14,882 nt of DNA from DASUTW01 sp035513995 (GTDB taxonomy: Bacteria > Actinomycetota > UBA4738 > CALAEC01). A model generated the notes under the pieces. The model saw only the letters and a program-made list of their open reading frames with translations, had not been told where the DNA came from and searched no databases. Both the position numbers and the translations under genes were made by a program. Positions within the stretch are counted from its first letter, which is position 1, and each line of letters begins with the position of its first letter. Positions 7,213-13,742 of this stretch are shown here, in pieces. The stretch spans positions 1 to 14,882 of the forward strand of contig DATKBL010000002.1 of the NCBI GenBank assembly GCA_035513995.1. The letters run 5' to 3'.

Positions 7213-7458
7213 ATGGCGAAGCGCTACGACGAGGCCGTGGAGGTGGAGCGGGATGGAGGGCTGCCCGCCGCCTTCGTCTGGCGGGCGCGGCGCCACGAGA
7301 TCGTGGACGTGATCGGCCGCTGGAGGATCGAGGGCCGCTGGTGGGAGGACGGACGCGACCGCGAGTACTGGCGCGTGGAGGCCCGCGGCGGCGCCGTCTT
7401 CGACCTCTTCCTGGACCGGCTCGCCGGCCGGTGGCACCTCGAGCGCCTCTGGGACTGA
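7213..7458 (+). CDS. DUF6504-type small protein, SOS-regulated
   Basis: An 81-residue soluble protein of unknown biochemical function. PAAFVWRARRHEIVDVIGRW (18-37), GRWWEDGRDREYWRVEA (41-57) and VFDLFLDRLAGRWHLERLWD (62-81) follow the pattern I know from DUF6504: P-x-F-x-W-R-x-R, a WW/YxRV centre, and a closing FDL-W-L-R-WD. The protein is complete at the length expected for this small family. As I recall, relatives often lie beside translesion-polymerase genes of the ImuB/DnaE2 mutasome. None is present here, but the LexA box 9 nt upstream supports a DNA-damage role. ATAGGGTGGG directly precedes the ATG as a ribosome site. It is probably monocistronic, since the next gene has its own promoter. 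Confidence 0.78.
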   Translation: MAKRYDEAVEVERDGGLPAAFVWRARRHEIVDVIGRWRIEGRWWEDGRDREYWRVEARGGAVFDLFLDRLAGRWHLERLWD

Positions 7459-7460
7459 GG

Positions 7461-7490
7461 TTGGGAGAAGCGAGAGGCGTCTGCTAGCGT
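7461..7490 (+). promoter_or_regulatory. Promoter of the MFS gene, probably leaderless
   Basis: TTGGGA (7461-7466) and TAGCGT (7485-7490) are separated by 18 nt, and TGC just before the -10 gives an extended -10. The start point falls at about 7497-7499, on the GTG at 7499. No Shine-Dalgarno sequence precedes that GTG. Confidence 0.48.
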
Positions 7491-7498
7491 TGCCGCCC

Positions 7499-8803
7499 GT
7501 GAGGATCGCGCGGGACTCGATCGCCCTCTTCCGGAAGCGGGACTTCACCTTCCTCATGGGCGCCCAGTGGTTCGCGCAGGCTGCCGACGGCCTGGTGGGG
7601 CTGGCGATCGCCAAGGAGATCACCTTCGGGGGCGGGGCCGGGTTCAGCCTCGACGTCGAGGGGGCGGCCACGCCGCGAGAAGCCCTGCTGATCGTCCTGC
7701 TGACCTTCCTCCCCTACATGCTGATCAGCCCGTTCATGGGCGTGTTCATCGATCGGTGGAACCGTCGCATGCTGCTGTTCCTCTCGAACGGCGTGCGGGC
7801 CGTGCTGCTGCTCGCCGTGGGCGTGATCGGCCCCGACGCGCTGGGGAACGTGGCCCTCTACGGGTCGTTCCTCCTGGTCCTCGGGGGCACACGCCTCCTG
7901 CTGGCGATCAAGGGGGCCGGCCTGCCCTCGGCCCTCGGGGGCGAGGACGAGCTCATGCAGGCCAACGCCACCTCGCAGGCCGGCAGCGCGATCTTCCAGC
8001 TCGGAGGCGCCGGCGTCGGGCTCGTGGCGGCGGGGTTCGTGGACGCGCGGCTGCTGATCCTCGCAGGGGCGATCGTATACGGGATCGCCGCGGCCTCGGC
8101 GTCCCTCGTCCATCGGCTCGGAGAGGCCCGTGCGGTGGTGCCGCTCCGGAAGGAGATCGGGCGCGTGTTCCGCGACCTGCTCGACGGGTTCCGGGAGATC
8201 GGGCGCCGCCCCATGGCCGGGCTCGCGCTGGTGTCGTTCCTCTCGGTCCGGTCGCTCCTCACGTTCGTGGTCCTGGCCACCGTGTTCATCTCCCGGGAGC
8301 TGATCGCCTCCCAGGACACCCTCACCACCGCGATCCCCGCGGCGGCGGGCGCCCTCGGCGCGGTGGTCGGGTTCGTCGTGGCCCACGCCCTGAAGGACCG
8401 GGTGCCGCCCGCGCGGATCGTGGCGGGGGCTCTGCTGTTCGGCGCCGCAGGGATGCTGGCCTTCGGCGGCATCATCAACATGGTGGGGATCTCGGCGCTG
8501 GCCTTCTGCGTGGGGGTGGCGTTCTTCCTGGGGAAGGTGGCCGTGGACACCCTGATGCAGCGCGCGCTCGCCGACGCCTACCGCGGCCGCGGGTTCAGCC
8601 TCCAGGACGTCGTCTACAACCTCTCGTGGGTGCTCCCCGCACTCGTGCTGTGGCTGGTGCTCAGCGCGGACCGGGCGCGCTTCGTCCTGCTCGGCGCCGG
8701 AGTGTTCTTCCTGGTGATCGCGGCGCTGATCGCGCTGTGGTCGAGGGCGCTCGGCGACCGGCCGGAGCGTGTCGAGGAGCCCGAAAGCGTCCCGGCCGAC
8801 TGA
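7499..8803 (+). CDS. MFS transporter
   Basis: A 434-residue major facilitator superfamily protein with about twelve membrane segments, probably a proton-driven exporter; the substrate is not predictable. Seen: a basic N-terminus (RIARDSIALFRKRDF), TM1 with LMGAQWFAQAADGLVGLAIA, and MGVFIDRWNRRMLLFLSN after TM2, which is the MFS loop 2-3 signature (G-x3-D-R-x-x-R-R). A cytoplasmic middle loop with RLGEARAVVPLRKEIGRVFRDLLDGFREIGRRP joins the two halves, as in MFS_3-type efflux proteins. The GTG at 7499 is preferred to the TTG at 7490 because the TTG overlaps the -10 box and the leaderless start falls on the GTG. The stop abuts the stop of the convergent phosphatase gene with no intervening base. 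Confidence 0.9.
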   Translation: MRIARDSIALFRKRDFTFLMGAQWFAQAADGLVGLAIAKEITFGGGAGFSLDVEGAATPREALLIVLLTFLPYMLISPFMGVFIDRWNRRMLLFLSNGVRAVLLLAVGVIGPDALGNVALYGSFLLVLGGTRLLLAIKGAGLPSALGGEDELMQANATSQAGSAIFQLGGAGVGLVAAGFVDARLLILAGAIVYGIAAASASLVHRLGEARAVVPLRKEIGRVFRDLLDGFREIGRRPMAGLALVSFLSVRSLLTFVVLATVFISRELIASQDTLTTAIPAAAGALGAVVGFVVAHALKDRVPPARIVAGALLFGAAGMLAFGGIINMVGISALAFCVGVAFFLGKVAVDTLMQRALADAYRGRGFSLQDVVYNLSWVLPALVLWLVLSADRARFVLLGAGVFFLVIAALIALWSRALGDRPERVEEPESVPAD

Positions 8804-10588
8804 CTAGCCGAGCAGCCCGGCGAACCGCCCCGTCGGCCCCGGTCCCGTGAGGTCGCCCTCCGGGTAGAGCCCCTCCCCCAGCACCGCGGCGTCCTCGACG
8901 GAGAGCCCGTCGAGGTACGAGTGGGGCAGCGCGGCCGCGAAGACCCGCTCGTCGAGCGTCTCCTCGGGGATCGCTCCGAGGTCGGTGTCCTGCGGCAGGA
9001 CGTCCCGGTACCGGAGGGACCCGACGAACCGCGCTACCGTGGCGTCGGAGATCTCGAGGTCGGCCGCGAGCTCGCGGTCGAGGAACAGGCCCGAGGGCGT
9101 CACCTTGGCCACGATCGGCTCGCCGAAGTACTCCTCGACCCGCCGCTTCAGCACGTCGGGATGGATCCGGAGGCCGCCGCTCGACTCCGGAAGCGGCGAC
9201 TGGCCGTGGTCGGCCGTCACGATCAGCACGTAGCCGTCGGGCCCGGCGGAGCGCTCGAGGTGATCGATCAGCGCCCCGAGGAGGTCGTCCTGGGCGCGGA
9301 GCACCGGCTCCTCCTCGTCCGCGACCATGTTCCAGAGGTGGCCGGCGAAGTCGGTCGGCTTCAGCTCCACGAAGAGGAGGTCGGTGATATCGTCCCGGCC
9401 GAGCGGCGCCTCGTCGAGGAGCCGGGTCAGCGCGTCCTGCTGGTGGCGGACGAAGGCCGGCAGGGCGGGGACCACGAGCGGGTCCTGGAGGTCCCACCCC
9501 AGCCACGAGCCGTCGATCTCGCCGTCGTCGCCGTCCTGCTCGCGGAGCCGCTCCTCGAGGTCGGCGTCGCCGGGCAGGTTCCCCGGGAGCGCGTAGAAGT
9601 CCTCCCGGATCGTGAAGTGGCCCGGGGACGGGTCGCCCTCCTCGCCGGGCTCCCAGATCACGCCCACGTCGCGGTCGGGCTCACCGGGAAGCTCGATCGT
9701 CTCGGTCTGGGTCCCGTGGCTCATCATCCCCAGGTGCCACGACTCGTAGGCAAGGATGCCCACCCAGGGCTCGTTGTCGTGCTCGAGGTCGAAGACGTCG
9801 GCGAAGGTCGGGAGCCGGATCAGGCGCGGGTCGGACTCGTCGAGGAAGGTCTCGCCGATCCGCCCGTCGGGCAGCCGGCCGTTGATCTCGGAGAGGCCGT
9901 GGTGCTCGGGGTAGGCGCCCGTCCCCATGTTCGCGTGGATCGCCGTCGTGACCGAGGGGGCCGACCCGATCGTCGCGTTGAGGTAGGTGGTGCCGGCCGC
10001 GCCCAGCCGCCGCTGCTCGGGCCAGGCGTCGGGCCACTGCTCGAGCAGGTTCCATCCCCCGCCGTCGTAGGCGACCACGGCGATCGCGCGCGGGCGGCCG
10101 TTCCGCTCCCCCTCCGGGAGGAGCGCCTCCTCGAGCACCTCTCCGTCCGGAGCCCGGAAGGCACTGCCGGTCAGCTCGGCGAGGGTGGCCGCGATGTCGG
10201 TGAGGTCGACGGCCCTGTCGACCATCTCACCGTCCCGGATGTAGCCGGGGCCGTACAGCATGATGGGGACGCGCTGATGGTAGTCCCAGGGCGTGGAGTG
10301 GCTCGACCGAGGATCGGCGTCGAGCGTCCCGAGCCCCTCCCCGCTGAACCGCACGACCACGTTGTAGGGCCGGGGGATGTAGGCGACGTCGGGAGACATC
10401 TCGGGGGCGAACCCCCGGCGGAGATGCTCCACGACATCGGCGCCGAGCTCCTCGGCCATCGCGCCGACCGCCCGGGACCCCTCCGGAGGGCCGGGGGGCC
10501 CGCCCGTGCAAGCGGCGGCGGCAAGCGTCAGAGCGAGGAGGGGGACCGCCGGGCGGCGGGCATGCCGGGAGAGCGTGCGGAGGGCCAT
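8804..10588 (-). CDS. Alkaline phosphatase superfamily lipoprotein, second permuted paralogue
   Basis: A 594-residue exported lipoprotein, paralogous to the 3386 product. The signal peptide RHARRPAVPLLALTLAAAAC gives lipidation at Cys27. The block that is normally C-terminal comes first: SSHSTPWDYHQRVPIMLYGPG (residues 95-115) with predicted metal ligand His97, then DIAATLAELTG (131-141). The catalytic domain follows with Asp175 (VVAYDGGGWN), Thr214 (APSVTTAIH), Asp413 and His417 (TDFAGH), and Asp460-His461 (VTADHGQSP). The spacings 39, 4 and 47 are identical to those of the 3386 product. SSHSTPWDYHQRVP is the clearest match in the window to the C-terminal motif of PafA-like phosphatases. The 133-residue tail has no second copy of the block. 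It is divergent from the dead paralogue at 10664 and its stop abuts that of the MFS gene. Its substrate is unknown. Confidence 0.9.
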   Translation of the reverse strand: MALRTLSRHARRPAVPLLALTLAAAACTGGPPGPPEGSRAVGAMAEELGADVVEHLRRGFAPEMSPDVAYIPRPYNVVVRFSGEGLGTLDADPRSSHSTPWDYHQRVPIMLYGPGYIRDGEMVDRAVDLTDIAATLAELTGSAFRAPDGEVLEEALLPEGERNGRPRAIAVVAYDGGGWNLLEQWPDAWPEQRRLGAAGTTYLNATIGSAPSVTTAIHANMGTGAYPEHHGLSEINGRLPDGRIGETFLDESDPRLIRLPTFADVFDLEHDNEPWVGILAYESWHLGMMSHGTQTETIELPGEPDRDVGVIWEPGEEGDPSPGHFTIREDFYALPGNLPGDADLEERLREQDGDDGEIDGSWLGWDLQDPLVVPALPAFVRHQQDALTRLLDEAPLGRDDITDLLFVELKPTDFAGHLWNMVADEEEPVLRAQDDLLGALIDHLERSAGPDGYVLIVTADHGQSPLPESSGGLRIHPDVLKRRVEEYFGEPIVAKVTPSGLFLDRELAADLEISDATVARFVGSLRYRDVLPQDTDLGAIPEETLDERVFAAALPHSYLDGLSVEDAAVLGEGLYPEGDLTGPGPTGRFAGLLG

Positions 10589-10597
10589 CGGCGCCGG

Positions 10598-10603
10598 ATA
10601 CTA
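10598..10603 (-). promoter_or_regulatory. -10 box of the 10588 phosphatase gene, near-leaderless
   Basis: Read on the minus strand this is TAGTAT (TAnnnT form), ending 9 nt before the ATG at 10588. Transcription would start at or within a few bases of the ATG. The -35 region is weak, and no Shine-Dalgarno sequence is present. Confidence 0.42.
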
Positions 10604-10621
10604 CACGGTTCCGTCGATCGG

Positions 10622-10650
10622 TTGCGGTAGCCGACCCGCCACCGGAGAAT
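10622..10650 (+). promoter_or_regulatory. Possible promoter of the 10664 operon
   Basis: TTGCGG (10622-10627) and GAGAAT (10645-10650) are 17 nt apart, a moderate match. The leader would be only a few bases long. It lies in the 75-nt gap shared with the divergent phosphatase gene, so the two genes may be regulated together. Confidence 0.35.
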
Positions 10651-10663
10651 CGGCGGGATCCCC

Positions 10664-12004
10664 ATGTCCCTCTCCACGCGCGATCGTCGCATGCTGGCCG
10701 CCGTGCTCGTCGCCGTGATCGTGGCCGTCCCCGCGATCGTGCTCAGGGTGCTCTGCGTGGGACGCGCCTGCGACGTCCGAGCCCCGGTGCGCGCGGAGGT
10801 GCCGTTCTGCTCCCTCCCCGACGACCTGCGAGCGGCCCTGGCCGCGGGGTACCGCGCGGGACGATCGCCGGAGACTCTCGCGGTGACCGGCGACACGGAG
10901 GTGCGGGGCGCCGACGGGCTACGCGACCTCGACCCCGCCTGGCCCGGGCTCGACGCCGCCGGATCCACGGTCCCGTTGGTGTTCTCGGGCGCCGGGATCC
11001 GCCCGGGGGCCCTCCCTCCGGACGTGCGCCTCGACGCCGTCGCGCCGACCGTCGCCCAGATGATCGATCTCGACCGTCCCCACCCGGAGGTGCGGTCGGG
11101 CGAGGCCCTGTCGGGGGTCGCCGACAGTCCCCCGCCGCGTCTCGTCGTGCAGGTGGTGTGGAAGGGCGTGGGCAGCGAGGATCTCCAACACCGGCCCGAC
11201 GCCTGGCCGGTCCTGCGCGGCCTGCTCGACGGCGGCGCTGGCACCCTCGACGCGCGCACGGGCTCCCTCCCCCTCGACCCCACCGCCGTGCTCGCCACGA
11301 TCGGCACCGGAGGCCTCCCCCGCCAGCACGGCATCACCGGGACCCTCGTGCGCAACGAGGGGGGAGAGGTCGCCGATGTGGGCGGGCCGCGCGCTCCCTT
11401 CTCGGTCATCGCGACCCTGGGGGACGACCTCGTCGAGCTCCGATCCCAGCGTCCGAGGGTGGGCGTGGTGGGCACGCACCCCGCCGACCGGGCCGCGATC
11501 GGCGGGGATTGGTACGTGGGCGCCGAGCCGCCGGACGTGGTCGTCGCGGCCGGGCGCGTCGAGGCGCAGGTCGGGGCGGCGAGCCGCCTGCTCGCGACGG
11601 GGTTCGGCCAGGACGACGAGCCCGACCTCCTCGTGGTCGCGATGCACGGCCCCCTCCCCCGTCTGGACGGCGCGCTGGGCTCCCTCATCGTGGCCGCCGA
11701 GGCAGCCGCGCCCGGAGCGACGGCCGTCGTTGTAACCTCGACGGGATCGAGCGGGATCGAGGGCGACGATGCCCTCACGCACGACCAGGTCCGCCGCCGC
11801 GTGGAGGCGAGCGAGGACGTCCCCGAGGGAGCGGTGGCCGCGACCGCGCTCGGCGGGCTCTTCTTGGACCAGGAGGTGCTGGCCGAGACCGGCGCCTCGG
11901 CCCAGGTCGTGGTCCGAGCGCTCGCGAGGTTGGGCGCCCCGGAAGGGAAGCTCTTCGCGGACGCGTTCTCGGGGGTCGCCGTGGAGTTCGGGAGGTACTG
12001 CTGA
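10664..12004 (+). CDS. Membrane-anchored catalytically dead paralogue of the permuted phosphatases
   Basis: A 446-residue protein anchored by one N-terminal membrane segment (about 10-30) in place of a lipobox. Homology to the neighbouring phosphatases is clear: TVPLVFSGAGIRPG (102-115), LDAVAPTVAQMI (123-134), RPDAWPVLRGLLDGG (177-191), ATIGTGGLPRQHGI (211-224) and GFGQDDEPDLL (313-323). Every predicted catalytic residue is replaced in ungapped comparison. The metal Asp is Lys167 (VVWKGVG), the nucleophile Thr is Pro206 (TP has become PT), Asp-x3-His is Leu331/Asp335, Asp-His is Ser359-Thr360 (VVTSTG), and the N-terminal-block His is lost. About 100 residues of the middle region are also missing. 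The frame is intact and its TGA overlaps the ATG of a permease gene, so it is expressed as part of that operon. Likely role: binding or regulation, not catalysis. Confidence 0.8.
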   Translation: MSLSTRDRRMLAAVLVAVIVAVPAIVLRVLCVGRACDVRAPVRAEVPFCSLPDDLRAALAAGYRAGRSPETLAVTGDTEVRGADGLRDLDPAWPGLDAAGSTVPLVFSGAGIRPGALPPDVRLDAVAPTVAQMIDLDRPHPEVRSGEALSGVADSPPPRLVVQVVWKGVGSEDLQHRPDAWPVLRGLLDGGAGTLDARTGSLPLDPTAVLATIGTGGLPRQHGITGTLVRNEGGEVADVGGPRAPFSVIATLGDDLVELRSQRPRVGVVGTHPADRAAIGGDWYVGAEPPDVVVAAGRVEAQVGAASRLLATGFGQDDEPDLLVVAMHGPLPRLDGALGSLIVAAEAAAPGATAVVVTSTGSSGIEGDDALTHDQVRRRVEASEDVPEGAVAATALGGLFLDQEVLAETGASAQVVVRALARLGAPEGKLFADAFSGVAVEFGRYC

Positions 12005-13023
12005 TGCAGACGACGACGGAGGCGCGCCCGGTCGCTCCGGGACGGTGGCGGGCCGCACTCGTGGTGCTCGCGGCCCTGGCGGCCGTCGGCCTCGTCCTGC
12101 GCCTCGTGGGCGAGGCGGGGGGGCCGCAGCTCCGCACGTTCGTCCTCGTCTTCAGCTCGCTGCTGATCGAGGCCTTCCCCTTCATCCTCCTCGGGGCCTT
12201 GGTGTCGGGCGCGATCGAGGTCTACGTGCCCGCGACCGCCTTCGCGCGCCTCGGCCGCCTCCCACGGGGGGTCCAGATGCCAGTCGCCGGCCTCGGCGGG
12301 TTCGCCTTCCCGGTCTGCGAATGCGGCTCGGTCCCGGTAGCCCGGCGCCTGGCGATGAAGGGCATGGCCCCCGCGGCCGCCGTCACCTTCATGCTGGCGG
12401 CGCCGATCCTCAACCCGGTCGTGCTCGTCTCCACCGCGGTCGCGTACCGCGGGCGTGACGTGCTGTGGCCGATGGTCTTGGGGCGAGCGGGCCTGGGGCT
12501 CGTGGCCGCGCTGGTCGTCGGGTGGATCGTGTCCCGGCAGGCCAGGGACGAGTTGCTCCGGGCGCGCCCGGAGGACGATCACGAGCACGAGGAGCACCGG
12601 TCGGCCGAGGGAGGGCGGCGTCGCCGGTGGCCCGCCTTCTTCGAGCACGTCACGACCGACTTCATCCTCCTGGGGAAGTACCTGATCATCGGCGCGGCGG
12701 TCGCCGCGGCGCTCCAGACCTTCGTCCCTCAGGCGGTGATCGGGGCCGTGGCCGAAGCGCCGATCCTGAACATCCTGGCGATGATGGCGCTGGCGGGCAT
12801 CCTCTCCCTCTGCTCCGAGTCCGACGCCTTCGTGGCCGCCTCATTCGTGCAGTTCGGGATGGGGGCGCAGCTCGCGTTCCTCGTCTTCGGGCCGATGGTC
12901 GACGCGAAGCTCGGCTTCCTCTACGTGGGGACGTTCAGTCGAGGCTTCTTGCGGACCGTCGTCGTCTCGGTGGCCGCCGTCACGCTCGCCGGCGCGCTGT
13001 GGCTGGAGGTGTTCTTCGGATGA
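12004..13023 (+). CDS. YraQ/COG0701 (DUF318) family permease
   Basis: A 339-residue polytopic membrane protein of the PF03773 permease family, whose transported substrate is not settled (metal-related roles are suspected for relatives). Two pseudo-repeat halves are visible: SLLIEAFPFILLGALVSG (52-69) with FPVCECGSVPVARRL (102-116) and TFMLAAPILNPVV (128-140), then DFILLGKYLIIGA (219-231) with LSLCSESDAFVAASF (267-281). The cysteines (105, 107, 270) sit in the family's hallmark motifs. The loop between the halves contains DDHEHEEH (191-198), a plausible metal-binding stretch. The ATG overlaps the upstream stop (TGATG), with GGGAGG 8 nt before it, and the stop overlaps the start of its partner gene (ATGA). 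The longer open frame upstream is antisense-like noise within the previous gene. Confidence 0.88.
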   Translation: MQTTTEARPVAPGRWRAALVVLAALAAVGLVLRLVGEAGGPQLRTFVLVFSSLLIEAFPFILLGALVSGAIEVYVPATAFARLGRLPRGVQMPVAGLGGFAFPVCECGSVPVARRLAMKGMAPAAAVTFMLAAPILNPVVLVSTAVAYRGRDVLWPMVLGRAGLGLVAALVVGWIVSRQARDELLRARPEDDHEHEEHRSAEGGRRRRWPAFFEHVTTDFILLGKYLIIGAAVAAALQTFVPQAVIGAVAEAPILNILAMMALAGILSLCSESDAFVAASFVQFGMGAQLAFLVFGPMVDAKLGFLYVGTFSRGFLRTVVVSVAAVTLAGALWLEVFFG

Positions 13024-13742
13024 CCGGCGTCGTCGAGACCCGGGATCGCCCGCGCGTCGGCGCGATGCGGGTCGCCCAGGCGGCGCTGCTCTCGGCGTGG
13101 GCCGGCCTCTTCTGGTTCCTCTTCTTCTCGGGGCAGTCGTGGCTGTACGTGGGGGCGCGGACGGCCTGGGTCGTGCCGACCGGAGGCGTCGTGCTCTCGT
13201 TCGCGGCGCTGGGGAGGTGGCTCTCGGTCCGCACCACCAGGCGCGAGCCGGTCACCGCCGCCCGATCGTGGGCCCTGGGCCTGATCGCCCTCCCGGTGGT
13301 CGTCGTGATGGCCTTCCCGCCCTCGTCCCTCGGGTCGTACGCGGCCGATCGCCGCTCGGCCGCCCTCGGCTTCTCGGCGTCCGGCGACGCCTCCGAGGGA
13401 GAGATCACCCTCGTGGACTTGGGGGCGGCGCTCTGGTCCGAGGAAACCGCCGCCGCGCTGGCCGGGCGAGCTGGCAACGAGGTCTCGTTCATCGGGTTCG
13501 TCACGCGGCGTGACGGGATGCCTGCCGACGAGTTCCTGCTGACCCGGTTCATCGTGTCGTGCTGCGTGGCCGACGCGCTCAGCGTGCAGGTCCGGGTGGT
13601 GAACGCCCCCGCGGGGAGGTTCGAGCAGGACCAGTGGGTCGAGGTGGACGGGGCCTTCTACCCCCTGGGCGACGAGATGGTCGTGGACGCCGCCCGCGTC
13701 CGCGCCGTCGAGCGGCCCGAGAGGCCCTACCTCAACGTCTAG
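13020..13742 (+). CDS. TIGR03943-type putative permease subunit (YcgQ-like)
   Basis: A 240-residue membrane protein that, in this family, almost always accompanies a COG0701 permease, as in the Bacillus YcgQ/YcgR pair; it is thought to be the second subunit. Seen: three hydrophobic segments (about 18-37, 43-64, 84-101), then an outside domain with SFIGFVTR (156-163), LLTRFIVSCCVADA (173-186, Cys181-Cys182) and QWVEVDGAFYPL (205-216). These match the family's closing signature of an RFxISCCxADA block followed by a WVxVxG block. The start overlaps the permease stop by 4 nt, with GGAGGT 9 nt before it. The stop shares CTAG (13739-13742) with the convergent phosphatase gene. Function is inferred from the pairing; the substrate is unknown. 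Confidence 0.85.
   Translation: MTGVVETRDRPRVGAMRVAQAALLSAWAGLFWFLFFSGQSWLYVGARTAWVVPTGGVVLSFAALGRWLSVRTTRREPVTAARSWALGLIALPVVVVMAFPPSSLGSYAADRRSAALGFSASGDASEGEITLVDLGAALWSEETAAALAGRAGNEVSFIGFVTRRDGMPADEFLLTRFIVSCCVADALSVQVRVVNAPAGRFEQDQWVEVDGAFYPLGDEMVVDAARVRAVERPERPYLNV

Noticed and set aside
8921..10630. Plus-strand open frame of 569 codons
   Set aside because: Antisense of the second phosphatase lipoprotein, which has a signal peptide and full active-site motifs.
11158..12003. N-terminal extension of the permease frame
   Set aside because: This part overlaps the pseudo-phosphatase in another frame and is Arg/Gly-rich noise. The ATG at 12004 has a good GGGAGG site and begins a normal permease.
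10664..12004. Reading the 10664 gene as a pseudogene
   Set aside because: The frame is open over its whole length, has a sensible membrane anchor and is start-stop coupled to the next gene. Loss of catalysis without frame decay fits a pseudoenzyme better.
10528..12648. Minus-strand open frame of 706 codons
   Set aside because: Antisense of the pseudo-phosphatase and the permease; Ser/Arg/Pro-rich with no recognisable domain.
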